From: Candidatus Thorarchaeota archaeon | GTDB lineage: Archaea > Asgardarchaeota > Thorarchaeia > Thorarchaeales > Thorarchaeaceae | NCBI GenBank assembly: GCA_011365025.1 | Contig: RDOF01000051.1 | Coordinates: 1 to 17,695 of the forward strand | Direction of reading: 5' to 3' | Length of the DNA stretch: 17,695 bases | Shown: piece by piece, positions 7,067 through 15,275 of the stretch | Layout of the letters: the number at the start of each line of letters is the position of its first letter | Numbering within the stretch: the first letter of the stretch is position 1 | Position numbers and translations under genes: made by a program | Notes under the pieces: model-generated | Database searches by the model: none | The model's input: the letters and a program-made list of their open reading frames with translations, nothing else | Told to the model about the DNA's origin: nothing

Positions 7067-9787
7067 TTGGATAAGCGTGTGTACAAGTTTGGTGCTGGCA
7101 AGGCTGACGGCACCGCGGATATGAAGAATCTGTTGGGCGGCAAGGGAGCATCACTAGCAGGAGCGACACTCCTCAAGCTTCCAGTGCCTCCAGGGTTCAC
7201 AATTTCCACAGACGTGTGTAACGAGTATTTGGAAACCGGAGGTCTCTCTGATGACCTCAAGGCTGAGGCAAAAGAAGCTCTGGCCTCAACAGAGAAAATC
7301 CTTGGGAAAAAATTCGGAGACCCAAAGAATCCCCTCCTGGTCTCTTGTAGGTCGGGAGCCCGTCAGTCAATGCCGGGAATGCTAGAAACCGTGTTGAATA
7401 TTGGGCTCACCACAAAGACACTGCCAGGGCTCATTGAAGCATCTGGAGATGAGCGGTTTGCTTACGACTCCTACCGTCGACTCATTATGATGTACTCGGA
7501 CGTTGTTCTTGAGAAGGCAGAGGGCATCGAACCCGAGGAAGGTCAAGGAATCAGGCAACAGCTCGATTGGATAATGAACAAGAAGAAACGTGAGGCCGGA
7601 AAATCGTTAGACACAGAGCTCACAGCTGATGATTTGAAAGAGATAATTGGGGAGTTCAAAGCCAGAATCAAGCAGAGCCTTGGGAAGGAGTTCCCTGACG
7701 ACCCATATGAGCAGCTGTGGGGAGCAATTGGAGCAGTGTTCAAGAGCTGGTGGGGTGGTCGAGCAGTCGCATATAGACGCATAGAAGGTCTTCCTGATGA
7801 GTGGGGCACCGCCTGTACCGTGCAATCGATGGTTTTTGGAAATCTGGGACAGGATTCTGCAACGGGAGTAGCATTCACAAGAGACCCAGCCACCGGGGAG
7901 AATAAGTACTATGGAGAATGTCTCTTCAATGCACAGGGAGAAGATGTGGTTGCAGGTATCAGAACCCCGAATCCAATGAATGAGGAGTCAAAGAATGACC
8001 AGAACAGGCATCTTCCAACCCTTGAAGAGAAGATGCCGGAGCTCTACCAGGAGCTTGTCAAGATTAGAGAGATTCTGGAGAATGACGCTAAGGACATGCT
8101 TGACCTGGAGTTTACAATTGAGCGGAATAAGCTGTATATTGTCCAGCACAGAGTTGGCAAGCGAACTGCTACCGCTGCACTCAACATCGCAATGGACCTG
8201 ATTCAAGAAAAAATGATTGACAAAGCAACGGCTGTCATGCGTATTAATCCACAGCAACTCGGCCAGCTGCTCTATCCAATTCTCGACCCTGAAGCTGAGA
8301 AGGCCGCTAAACCAATTGCCAAAGGACTGCCTGCAGGACCCGGTGGTACGTACGGGAAGATTGTATTCACACAGGAGGATGCAGTAAAACAGGCCTCAAG
8401 GGGTGTAGATGTCATTCTGATTAGAGAAGAGACCTCTCCTGAAGACATTGAAGGTATGAGAGCTGCAAATGGCATTCTTACTGCAAGGGGAGGCATGACT
8501 TCCCATGCGGCTCTTGTTACAAGAGGATGGGGAAAGACATGCATAGTAGGAGCAGCGGATTTGGAAATAGACCCCTTCAGCAAGAGCATGAGCGTAGGCG
8601 GCAAGATCTACAGAGAAGGAGATATCCTCACGCTAAATGGGACCTTGGGTCTTGTTTACGAAGGCCAGCTGCCAATGATGGACTCCACGAAGAATCCCAG
8701 ACTACAGGAGTTCATGGAAATGGTTGACAGCTTTCGAAGGATGGGGGTTCGTGCAAATGCAGATACCCCAGAGGACGCTCAGACGGCACTGGAGTTCGGC
8801 GCTGAAGGCATTGGTCTCTTTCGAACAGAGCACATGTTCTACGGAGAAGGTTCAGAGGAGCCTTTGTTTCTGCTTCGTAAAATGATAATGAGCAAGACGA
8901 AGGCAGAGAGAGAAGCCGCGGTAGAAGAGCTCTCTCCCTATGTGAAACGCGACATCAAAGCAACACTTGAGGTCATGGACGGACTTCCAGTCACAATCAG
9001 ACTTCTTGACCCACCTTTGCATGAGTTCGTCCCACAGAGCAAAATCGGGCAGGAGAGACTGGCTCATTCTCTGAGCATCGAACTTGATGAAGTAAGAAGG
9101 CGAGGTGACTCCCTGCGAGAGGCGAATCCCATGCTCGGTCATCGCGGCGTTAGGCTCGGAATAACTCATCCAGAGATATACGAGATGCAAATCCGCGCAA
9201 TTCTCGATGCAGCCGTTGAGCTTGGGAGAGAAGGGAAGAAAACAAAGCTGGAGATAATGATTCCAGTCACTATCGGAGCCGCTGAATTGAAGTACATGAA
9301 GATGCGAGTCGAGAAGCTCTACGAGAAGTTCAAGGAAGAATCTGGCGCTGAGGTTGATTTCCTCTATGGAACCATGATTGAGGTTCCGAGAGCCTGTATG
9401 AGAGCTGGTGATATGGCCGAGTCGGCGGAGTTCTTCTCCTTCGGTACCAACGACCTCACACAGATGGGATTTGGCTTCAGTAGAGACGATATTGACACTT
9501 TCCTTCCGACCTATCTTAATGAACACCTTCTGAGGAATGATCCGTTCCAGTCAATTGACAAACGAGGAATTGGCCAACTCATGGAAATAGCCATTGAGCG
9601 TGGCAGGAAGACTCGACCTGACATTAAAATTGGTGTCTGCGGTGAGCATGGAGGCGACCCGCGGTCTGTTGAGTTCTTCTACAAGATAGGATTGCATTAT
9701 GTGTCCTGTTCGCCCTACCGACTACCCCTTGCCAGATTGGCGGCGGCACAGGCTGCCATCAAGAAGGAAAGAGGAGAACTGGACTAA
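7067..9787 (+). CDS. ppdK: Pyruvate, phosphate dikinase (EC 2.7.9.1)
   Basis: A 906-residue cytosolic enzyme interconverting pyruvate + ATP + Pi with PEP + AMP + PPi. The N-terminal ATP-grasp region begins with NLLGGKGASLAG (21-32) and LPVPPGFTIST (38-48). The central swivelling phosphohistidine domain carries LTARGGMTSHAALVTRG (471-487), with catalytic H480. The C-terminal PEP/pyruvate TIM barrel has GIGLFRTEHMF (581-591), RLLDPPLHEFVP (645-656), FFSFGTNDLTQMGFGFSRDD (789-808) and GVCGEHGGDP (856-865) with catalytic C858. All key residues are present. QHRVGKRT (360-367) stands where many members have QTRNGKRT; the arginines and lysine are kept. The length slightly exceeds the usual 870-890. 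The start is TTG 7067, 4 nt after AAGGGAG (7056-7062), and gives the N-terminus expected for the family. In a peptide-using archaeon it would serve glycolysis or gluconeogenesis at the PEP/pyruvate node. Confidence 0.97.
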   Translation: MDKRVYKFGAGKADGTADMKNLLGGKGASLAGATLLKLPVPPGFTISTDVCNEYLETGGLSDDLKAEAKEALASTEKILGKKFGDPKNPLLVSCRSGARQSMPGMLETVLNIGLTTKTLPGLIEASGDERFAYDSYRRLIMMYSDVVLEKAEGIEPEEGQGIRQQLDWIMNKKKREAGKSLDTELTADDLKEIIGEFKARIKQSLGKEFPDDPYEQLWGAIGAVFKSWWGGRAVAYRRIEGLPDEWGTACTVQSMVFGNLGQDSATGVAFTRDPATGENKYYGECLFNAQGEDVVAGIRTPNPMNEESKNDQNRHLPTLEEKMPELYQELVKIREILENDAKDMLDLEFTIERNKLYIVQHRVGKRTATAALNIAMDLIQEKMIDKATAVMRINPQQLGQLLYPILDPEAEKAAKPIAKGLPAGPGGTYGKIVFTQEDAVKQASRGVDVILIREETSPEDIEGMRAANGILTARGGMTSHAALVTRGWGKTCIVGAADLEIDPFSKSMSVGGKIYREGDILTLNGTLGLVYEGQLPMMDSTKNPRLQEFMEMVDSFRRMGVRANADTPEDAQTALEFGAEGIGLFRTEHMFYGEGSEEPLFLLRKMIMSKTKAEREAAVEELSPYVKRDIKATLEVMDGLPVTIRLLDPPLHEFVPQSKIGQERLAHSLSIELDEVRRRGDSLREANPMLGHRGVRLGITHPEIYEMQIRAILDAAVELGREGKKTKLEIMIPVTIGAAELKYMKMRVEKLYEKFKEESGAEVDFLYGTMIEVPRACMRAGDMAESAEFFSFGTNDLTQMGFGFSRDDIDTFLPTYLNEHLLRNDPFQSIDKRGIGQLMEIAIERGRKTRPDIKIGVCGEHGGDPRSVEFFYKIGLHYVSCSPYRLPLARLAAAQAAIKKERGELD

Positions 9788-9807
9788 TCCTCACTACCGT
9801 CTCAAAT

Positions 9808-9840
9808 GATGAGGGGTGGCTTCTTAGAACATTCCTCATC
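9808..9840 (+). terminator. Weak hairpin downstream of pyruvate phosphate dikinase
   Basis: GATGAGG (9808-9814) is complementary to CCTCATC (9834-9840) with a 19-nt loop, 20 nt after the dikinase stop. The overlapping pair GGGTGG/CCACCC would be mutually exclusive with it. No T-run follows, so termination here is only suggested. Confidence 0.25.
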
Positions 9841-9912
9841 CACCCTTACAACAGGGGACACCAGCTTCACGACATGGATGAGAGGATCGCCATTCAAGTG
9901 TCATATGCGAAG

Positions 9913-9920
9913 AATAATAT
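9913..9920 (+). promoter_or_regulatory. Candidate TATA box for the small cysteine-rich protein gene
   Basis: AATAATAT is centred about 27 nt upstream of ATG 9944, the spacing expected for a leaderless archaeal transcript. No Shine-Dalgarno site precedes that ATG, which agrees with leaderless initiation. Confidence 0.45.
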
Positions 9921-9943
9921 CAAATGGGAATCAAATCGCAGCA

Positions 9944-10105
9944 ATGACACGCAGAATTGGAGACCTGTATCAGTGTGAGGAGTGTGAATTGCTCTTCACG
10001 GAAGAGGGATGGGCGAAGAAGTGTGAGGAATGGTGCAAGAGAAACAAATCCTGCAACATTGAAATTATTAGCCACTCGGTAAAGAAGACAGAACTCTCTC
10101 TCTAA
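9944..10105 (+). CDS. Small cysteine-rich, probably metal-binding protein
   Basis: A 53-residue protein with cysteines at 11, 14, 27, 31 and 37 in the pattern CEEC..LF..EGWAKKCEEWC.....SCNIEI. The CxxC plus CxxxC layout suggests a small zinc or other metal site. I recall similar short uncharacterised archaeal proteins sharing the C-x-x-W-C and S-C-N stretch, but cannot name the family. The frame stays open upstream to ATG 9806, but the upstream residues look random. ATG 9944 is preferred because it sits about 27 nt after a TATA-like box and directly precedes the conserved part. It follows the dikinase on the same strand with a 156-nt gap and probably has its own promoter. Its 3' end converges with the ABC importer operon. 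Function unknown. Confidence 0.7.
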   Translation: MTRRIGDLYQCEECELLFTEEGWAKKCEEWCKRNKSCNIEIISHSVKKTELSL

Positions 10106-10149
10106 GGACACACTTCGAAAACTTGGCTTCTTCAGTCAAAACCCATAAT

Positions 10150-10164
10150 ACTGGCATACCAAGT
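10150..10164 (-). terminator. Possible terminator hairpin of the ABC importer operon
   Basis: On the minus strand ACTTGG-tatg-CCAGT forms a 5-bp stem with one bulged T, about 20 nt after the operon's last stop codon at 10183, and is followed by ATTATGGGTTTT. It lies in the 77-nt convergent gap. The short stem and weak T tract make this tentative. Confidence 0.3.
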
Positions 10165-10182
10165 GTAAAAGCACAAGTTCGT

Positions 10183-11004
10183 TCAAAGCCCGGGAATCTT
10201 AATCTCATCATAGATAGCATCTAGTGCCCAAGTGATAAATGTAATCAGAATAATGAAGAAGAAGGCCACAAGCAAGTAGACTGGAAGTGTCCTGAAGGTC
10301 TGAGCAACAGTTGAATCAGCCCACTGAAAGACTTCAGCAACTCCAACAAGATACGCCGCAGTCGTAACCTTGGGGAGATACGAGGCTTCGTTCGACCAAG
10401 CAGGAATGACACGTCTCAGACTCTGCGGCAGAATGATTTGCCTAATGCCTTGGATTCTTGACATCCCCATTGCCCTTGCAGCCAGCATTTGGCCAGCACT
10501 AACAGACGTGATTGAGCCCCTGAAGAACTCCGCTTGGTATGCAGAGCTGTTCATGCCCAAGCAAACTGCACACATTAGATAGCGAAGATCCCAACTCAGT
10601 GGAATCAGAGGAAGACCCACGTCACTCAAATATATGTTAAGCATATCGGGCAGATACGCTAGAAGAAGAATCTGGGTCACAACTGGTGTGCCCCGGATAA
10701 CCTCTATGTAGCCAGTTGCAACTCTCGATAATATTGAACCTCCATAGACTCTGGCAATTGCCATGACGAGACCCACAAGAAATCCAAATGCAAGCGCGAA
10801 TACGTACAGTGCCAAAGTCGTGTTCACACCCTCTACAAAGCGGTTGAAGAATCTCTCCAAGTCCAAAATCACGAAAAGGACGAGTAGAACCACAATCATG
10901 CCAGCAACTGAAGCAATTGCCACAAACAATCTACCGAGCCGTGTCGAGAGTATCTTCTTTATCCTCTCGAAGTCTATGCTCGATTCCGGGTTGTCTGTGG
11001 TCAT
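10183..11004 (-). CDS. Polar amino-acid ABC transporter permease (HisM/GlnP type), second permease
   Basis: A 273-residue inner component of an amino-acid importer. A hydrophilic N-terminus of about 24 residues precedes an extra helix (about 27-48); the family core helices follow from about 62. The family hallmark GYIEVIRGTPVVTQILL (98-114) is present, and so is the EAA loop that docks on the ATPase, AARAMGMSRIQGIRQIILPQ (175-194), with conserved G180. The frame extends to TTG 11019, but ATG 11004 is chosen because GAGGG lies 8 nt upstream of it. It starts 24 nt after the ATPase stop and is the last gene of the operon. It is longer than, and clearly different from, the other permease of the operon, so the transporter is probably a heteromer of two permeases. 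Substrate unknown beyond the polar amino-acid class. Confidence 0.92.
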   Translation of the reverse strand: MTTDNPESSIDFERIKKILSTRLGRLFVAIASVAGMIVVLLVLFVILDLERFFNRFVEGVNTTLALYVFALAFGFLVGLVMAIARVYGGSILSRVATGYIEVIRGTPVVTQILLLAYLPDMLNIYLSDVGLPLIPLSWDLRYLMCAVCLGMNSSAYQAEFFRGSITSVSAGQMLAARAMGMSRIQGIRQIILPQSLRRVIPAWSNEASYLPKVTTAAYLVGVAEVFQWADSTVAQTFRTLPVYLLVAFFFIILITFITWALDAIYDEIKIPGL

Positions 11005-11028
11005 TCTATATTCCCTCAATTCATAGAT

Positions 11029-11799
11029 TTACAAGTCCTCGTCATTTCCTTGACCATATAGCTCTTCTAGGCGATGCAAGAATTTCTTGGCTCGTTCTGA
11101 TTCCGGCCCCGTGAAGAAGTGTTGAGGGGTTCCGCGTTCTACCACGACGCCCTCATCCATGAATATCATCTCACTAGCAACTGCCCTTGCGAAGCCCATT
11201 TCATGAGTCACAACCACCATAGTTGTGCCTGTCTTCGCAATCTCAAGCATTACCTGAAGGACTTCACCAATTAGCTCAGGGTCAAGTGCAGATGTTGGTT
11301 CATCAAATAGAATGACATCAGGGTCCATGGCCAAAGCCCTCGCAATCCCCACTCTCTGTTGTTGTCCTCCAGAAAGTTCTGCGGGGTAGTGGTGAGCTCG
11401 ATCTGACATCTTCACCATCTCCAACGCAGCTTCGGCTCGCTCCAGCGCCTCCTCGTTGGAAAGCCCTAGGACCTTTCGGGGACCAATGGTGACATTGTCA
11501 ATCGCTTTCAGATGAGCAAACAGATTGAAGCTTTGAAACACCATTCCAATTCTCGAGCGAAGCTTGTTGAGGTCAGCTTTGGGATCCATGAGGCTTTCGC
11601 CCCGAAGCAAAACCTCTCCCTTATGGGGAGGGTCAAGCATATTGATGCATCTTAGCAAGGTGCTTTTGCCACTGCCACTTGGACCAAAGATGACTTTTAC
11701 CTCTCCTTCCCTTACGTCAAAGGAAATCCCCTTCAGTACCTCTAATTCATCAAATGATTTCCAAACATCAATTACCTGCAAAACGGAGTAATGAGACAT
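11029..11799 (-). CDS. glnQ: Polar amino-acid ABC transporter ATP-binding protein (GlnQ/HisP type)
   Basis: A 256-residue ATPase energising the importer on the cytosolic face. Walker A is GPSGSGKST (39-47), the Q-loop is VFQSFNLF (87-94), the signature LSGGQQQR (142-149), Walker B VILFDE (162-167) with D-loop SALD (170-173), and the switch histidine is in VTHEM (H199). Length and the HFFTGP stretch near the C-terminus (227-232) are typical of the amino-acid importer subfamily. The start chosen is ATG 11799, one base after the upstream permease stop (TAAGATG). The permease's last codons supply GGTGG as the ribosome-binding site, implying coupled translation. In-frame GTG codons at 11811 and 11808 are alternatives. 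The gene lies between the two permease genes. Confidence 0.95.
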   Translation of the reverse strand: MSHYSVLQVIDVWKSFDELEVLKGISFDVREGEVKVIFGPSGSGKSTLLRCINMLDPPHKGEVLLRGESLMDPKADLNKLRSRIGMVFQSFNLFAHLKAIDNVTIGPRKVLGLSNEEALERAEAALEMVKMSDRAHHYPAELSGGQQQRVGIARALAMDPDVILFDEPTSALDPELIGEVLQVMLEIAKTGTTMVVVTHEMGFARAVASEMIFMDEGVVVERGTPQHFFTGPESERAKKFLHRLEELYGQGNDEDL

Positions 11800-11800
11800 C

Positions 11801-12490
11801 TTATCCACCACCTAGTCCAAGCCGTCTTAGTTTCTTTGTCATGTATTCACCTACATATTTTGTGACGGGATATGTAAAGCAGAAGTACACCAGAGTAAGC
11901 GCAAGCAGAATGGGGAGCATCAGTGCAGGATTCTCGTTGTAGAGATTGAACGCGAGTTTGTTCATCTCTGAAACGCCCACGGCCAGAGCGAATGAAGTAT
12001 CCTTAATCACTACTGCATACTCATTTGACCACGCTGGAACCGCCATTCGAAACGCTTGTGGAAGCACAATGTGCTGATTTGCCTGCATCTCAGTCATCCC
12101 AAGTGCCCTTGCGGCCATCAGCTGTCCAGGACTTACAGAAAGGATTGCACTGCGAAATATCCCTGCCTGATACGCCGAACTTCGTAGTCCCAGAGCAAAG
12201 GCGACAGATGCAAGTACTGCATTGGTGCCTCTGCCTACAAATGAAAACATCCAAGGAAGTCCCAATGCGATTACAAACATCAAAACAAGGATTGGAATGC
12301 TGCGGAAAATCCTTTCATATGTCACTGCCACTGCTTGAATTCCTTTGGATGCATACACGCGAGCCAAAGCCAAGACTAAGCCAAATGCCAATCCAATTCC
12401 TAAGCCAAAAAGAGTGAGAAGCAGGGTTGCAGGAAGACCGTTCAAGACGATATATTCAAACCATCTGAAAATCTCCTGTAACTCCTGCAT
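11801..12490 (-). CDS. Polar amino-acid ABC transporter permease (HisQ/GlnP type), first permease
   Basis: A 229-residue membrane subunit. Hydrophobic helices cover about 12-45 and 62-85, with further helices after 90. The family stretch [16 protein letters not shown] (57-72) is present, with the EAA loop [21 protein letters not shown] (126-146), conserved G131. ATG 12490 is preferred because GGTGA (12499-12503) sits 8 nt upstream. GTG 12520 is an alternative that would overlap the binding-protein stop by the four bases GTGA and add 10 residues. Its stop is one base from the ATPase start, so the two are probably translationally coupled. With the second permease (10183-11004) it would form the transmembrane channel. 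Confidence 0.92.
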   Translation of the reverse strand: MQELQEIFRWFEYIVLNGLPATLLLTLFGLGIGLAFGLVLALARVYASKGIQAVAVTYERIFRSIPILVLMFVIALGLPWMFSFVGRGTNAVLASVAFALGLRSSAYQAGIFRSAILSVSPGQLMAARALGMTEMQANQHIVLPQAFRMAVPAWSNEYAVVIKDTSFALAVGVSEMNKLAFNLYNENPALMLPILLALTLVYFCFTYPVTKYVGEYMTKKLRRLGLGGG

Positions 12491-12516
12491 TTTCACAGTC
12501 ACCCATGCGGTGTGAA

Positions 12517-13311
12517 TCACGTGAAGTACTTCAGAATCAGGTCATCGATGAAGCCCGATTCGAAGGCTGTTGCCATTGCATTGTTGACGGCCCTGTAGAA
12601 AGTGGGATTCCCATAGGCCATGTAGAACGCCATGGGGGGCGCTAGGACAGTATAGATGATCTTCAAATCATAGAGCTTGTCGTACTGCCCGAGTACTGGC
12701 TCGTCAATGTATATTGCATCAAGTAGGGTGCTATTCAAATCACTGAACATGGTTTCCAAGTATGGATATTCAACTAAATCAACAGTTCCGCCAGCATCGT
12801 TGTGATCCAAGAGCTCAAAGTCCTCGGCTGTGCCAGTCTGTACTCCCACCGATAGTCCATCGAGATCATTATAGCTGTCAACTGTGAGTGCGGAGCTATT
12901 CTTGACGATGATAACCATGTTAGCTCTGAGATACCATACCGAAGGCAGAAGCTTGTCATTTCTATCAGGGGTGATGAATGTCGCTGCTGCAATCAAGTCT
13001 ACTGTGCCAACCTCGCACGCGGGGACCAAGGCGGAAAAGGCCATATCCTGCCAATCGATAGTCACCCCCAGTTGGACCGCAACATATTCAGCAAGCTCAA
13101 TGTCGAAGCCATATAGTGAGTCATCGGTAGTGTTCGCCATCTCGAACGGATAAAATCCCGAGCTGGTGCCAACAATCATGTAACCTCTATCTTGGATTGT
13201 CGTCAAAAGGTCAGGTGCAGCTGGCAGCACTACGGGCACTACCAGTCCAATACCCAGGCCTATAATGAGTCCAATCACCAAGACTCCGGCAATCGTTCCT
13301 TGGTTTTCCAT
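12517..13311 (-). CDS. Membrane-anchored amino-acid-binding protein of the ABC importer
   Basis: A 264-residue extracellular solute-binding protein (family 3, type II periplasmic-binding fold). Residues 7-30 form an uncleaved-looking hydrophobic anchor without a lipobox cysteine, as is common in archaea lacking a periplasm. Lobe 1 has GTSSGFYPFEM (48-58), GFDIELAEYVAVQLG (68-82), and VDLIAAATFITPDRN (104-118); R117 matches the arginine that holds the ligand carboxylate in this family. The hinge/lobe 2 segment is LSVGVQTGTAED (153-164), and D203 in YIDEPVL is the expected ligand amino-group contact. It is the first gene of the operon: ATG 13311 follows AGGAGG (13321-13326) by 9 nt. The ligand is a polar amino acid; which one cannot be told. 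Confidence 0.93.
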   Translation of the reverse strand: MENQGTIAGVLVIGLIIGLGIGLVVPVVLPAAPDLLTTIQDRGYMIVGTSSGFYPFEMANTTDDSLYGFDIELAEYVAVQLGVTIDWQDMAFSALVPACEVGTVDLIAAATFITPDRNDKLLPSVWYLRANMVIIVKNSSALTVDSYNDLDGLSVGVQTGTAEDFELLDHNDAGGTVDLVEYPYLETMFSDLNSTLLDAIYIDEPVLGQYDKLYDLKIIYTVLAPPMAFYMAYGNPTFYRAVNNAMATAFESGFIDDLILKYFT

Positions 13312-13351
13312 TCTCTGTTTCCTCCTTTCTCGCAGTAAGAAAGTAAGAAGG

Positions 13352-13359
13352 AATTAATA
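13352..13359 (-). promoter_or_regulatory. Candidate TATA box of the ABC importer operon
   Basis: The minus strand reads TATTAATT here, centred about 26 nt upstream of a predicted transcription start near 13330. That would give a leader of about 19 nt containing the strong AGGAGG site. It lies in the 107-nt gap after the upstream surface-protein gene, so the operon can be expressed independently. Confidence 0.5.
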
Positions 13360-13418
13360 CAGAAGGTCCACAAATAGATTTGGATTAGACTTGTTTGGGA
13401 GTGTGCTATGCGCCTTTC

Positions 13419-15158
13419 CTATCGCCTCCGTTTTTGCCGCGCTAGGGCAAAAACCAAGACTACTGCACCTCCGCAGAGGCATCCAATAGTGGTTGAAAAA
13501 ACTATGACCTCCAAGCCAACACCCAGTTGGAAGGATGTTGTGCTGGATTGGCGGGGGTTGACTTCAACTAGGACCGTATCCGACCATGATTGCCGCCCAG
13601 CATGGAAGTAAGGTTCCACGTATAATGTGAAGTTATACAGGCCAACAGCCAGATTGTTCAAAGATGCTGAAGTAAAGCAGTATCCTGAACCATAGACCAC
13701 TTCGCTGCTAATTAGAATTCCATTGCGACTCACTGATATCCAAATGCTAAGCTCATAGTAAATGCTCCAAGTAACGAATCGTCCTGTGTCGCCTTCCTCT
13801 AATACAATATTTTCAGGACTATCCACCTCAACCTCGGGAAGTGTAGGTTCAATCCACTCATATACACCAAGAGAAAAGACACCATCAGAAGTGTCGGCTG
13901 CTTCAAGGTGTGGCCAGAATGATGGAAGAAGCTCTTCCTCTTTAAGAGGATGCTGCCCACCCGCATGTCTTGTATCATTGTCATAAGCAATAATCTGGAT
14001 GACACCTTCATCGGACTGAAAAGGATTAGAGAAGTCAAACTCATAGTAATACCAGCTGTTGTCCGGGTCGTATTCCATCCAATCGGAAGCCAAGAGCCAC
14101 CAGAATCTGCCACGATCCAACGATAGGCGTATCCGGAACCAGATTTCGTCATGAACATTCGGATCGATGGCAGTCCAAGTGATGTTATGCATGCCGTTAC
14201 TCCAATCCTCTCCTCCATTAGGACTGAGAAGGTGAACCTTAGGAGCAAAGAAGTTGTTGAAGGTGATGTTCTCAAAGTGATAGGTGTAGGTCAAGCCCAA
14301 ATCAAGCGTGACATTGAACACAATATTGAGGGTAATATTCCTGCAGAAACTGTATGTGTCGTAGGCGATCCAGGGAGCCCCATTCACCTCCGAATCAGAT
14401 GTGATTTCTTGCTCGAATAGGATTGTCCAAGTGCCTGGCTGTAGGTCAAAATCAAAACAAGCCAATAGCATCGTGTCATTCTCCCATTGCCAAGTGAGTC
14501 TATTGAAGTAGGGACGGGGCTCAGCCATATGGCTAGGCAGAATTTGGTTGGCATAATAGTACGTTGAAGGGTCAATCGAACCAGGCCATGCAAAGAAATC
14601 ACAATCCGAATTCGTGTAGTCTGCAATGATTGTGATGGAGTTTCCATTCTTCAGGCCCTTTAGCGTGACCCACGAGAACTGACTTGGGTCAATAGGGCCA
14701 CTAAAGGGATTATAATCAGGACTAGGTATCATGAGATTCTGAGTTGACTCGTACTCCTTGAGCAATCCCCACTCCTCTAGATGAATTCCTGTTTGAAGCA
14801 CAGTTGAGCCAATAGGAGTAGTGTCCACGGTGCAATTGATGACAATATGGTCTCCATTGATGACGCTATTGTTTTCGAGAACCCCTGACGAGAAGGTTGG
14901 GCTTTCGGCCTGACCTGACTGATGGGTGAATGTGCAAGAAGGGCGTATGATCTTCATTTGGGCAGACGGTGAATTTTCATCAGATGAGGCGAGGTCGTCC
15001 TGAAACGCGTAATTAGAGCACGAATCATTCTCTGTGTGTTTTAGTGCGGAGTTCGATGCGCCAAGCAGGAGTAACACAATGAAGCCTGCCACCATGACAT
15101 CGTGAAAACTACTTCTTGAGTTTGAAAAGGCAAGGAATTTCACAAAAGGCCAAGCCAC
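13419..15158 (-). CDS. Surface protein with Ig-like domains, anchored at both ends
   Basis: 579 residues. A hydrophobic stretch at 19-37 is a signal peptide or anchor, and a helix at about 545-573 followed by RQKRRR is a C-terminal stop-transfer anchor. Most of the protein is therefore outside the cell, with many N-x-S/T sequons. Residues 80-300 are beta-rich and unrecognised. VHLLSPNGGEDWSNGMHNITW (308-328) starts a module of the SPNGGE...ITW type found in many archaeal and bacterial exoproteins. Residues about 443-535 (VDSPENIVLEEGDTGRF ... GLYNFTLYVEPYF ... SDTVLVEV) form a final Ig-like module of a kind frequent in archaeal surface proteins. Extracellular-region cysteines are at 47, 75, 109, 186, 234, 272 and 494. 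GTG 15158 follows GGAGGG with 9 nt spacing. Function is unknown; binding or cell-surface structure is inferred. Confidence 0.9.
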   Translation of the reverse strand: MAWPFVKFLAFSNSRSSFHDVMVAGFIVLLLLGASNSALKHTENDSCSNYAFQDDLASSDENSPSAQMKIIRPSCTFTHQSGQAESPTFSSGVLENNSVINGDHIVINCTVDTTPIGSTVLQTGIHLEEWGLLKEYESTQNLMIPSPDYNPFSGPIDPSQFSWVTLKGLKNGNSITIIADYTNSDCDFFAWPGSIDPSTYYYANQILPSHMAEPRPYFNRLTWQWENDTMLLACFDFDLQPGTWTILFEQEITSDSEVNGAPWIAYDTYSFCRNITLNIVFNVTLDLGLTYTYHFENITFNNFFAPKVHLLSPNGGEDWSNGMHNITWTAIDPNVHDEIWFRIRLSLDRGRFWWLLASDWMEYDPDNSWYYYEFDFSNPFQSDEGVIQIIAYDNDTRHAGGQHPLKEEELLPSFWPHLEAADTSDGVFSLGVYEWIEPTLPEVEVDSPENIVLEEGDTGRFVTWSIYYELSIWISVSRNGILISSEVVYGSGYCFTSASLNNLAVGLYNFTLYVEPYFHAGRQSWSDTVLVEVNPRQSSTTSFQLGVGLEVIVFSTTIGCLCGGAVVLVFALARQKRRR

Positions 15159-15185
15159 TCCATCAACCCTCCAAGCCCGCAGGAA

Positions 15186-15228
15186 GGGAGGACCCCCAGA
15201 GCACGGTGGGAGGACTCCTCCCTCCTAC
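15186..15228 (-). promoter_or_regulatory. Leader with alternative GGGAGGA/TCCTCCC pairings before the 579-residue surface gene
   Basis: GGGAGGA-c-TCCTCCC (15208-15222) is a perfect inverted repeat, and a second GGGAGGA copy is at 15186-15192. Read on the minus strand, one GGGAGGA arm can pair with either of two TCCTCCC copies. The second of these is also complementary to the gene's own Shine-Dalgarno site GGAGG, just upstream of GTG 15158. The layout would permit a switch that hides or frees the ribosome-binding site. Only the base complementarity is seen; regulation is inference. Confidence 0.35.
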
Positions 15229-15275
15229 GGAAGGAAACAGAGAGATTCCCGCGACATGATAATCGTAATTGTTGA

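Noticed and set aside
8852..9526. 224-codon open frame antisense to pyruvate phosphate dikinase
   Set aside because: It lies fully inside a strongly conserved coding region, and its translation shows no domain and no independent signal.
9806..9943. N-terminal extension of the small cysteine-rich protein from ATG 9806
   Set aside because: These 46 codons are not protein-like in composition and overlap the dikinase 3' hairpin and a TATA-like box; ATG 9944 fits better.
12025..12417. 130-codon plus-strand open frame
   Set aside because: It is a shadow of the first ABC permease on the opposite strand, with no recognisable domain.
13799..14275. 158-codon minus-strand open frame inside the 579-residue surface gene
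   Set aside because: It is an out-of-frame shadow of the surface protein, whose frame has recognisable Ig-like motifs.
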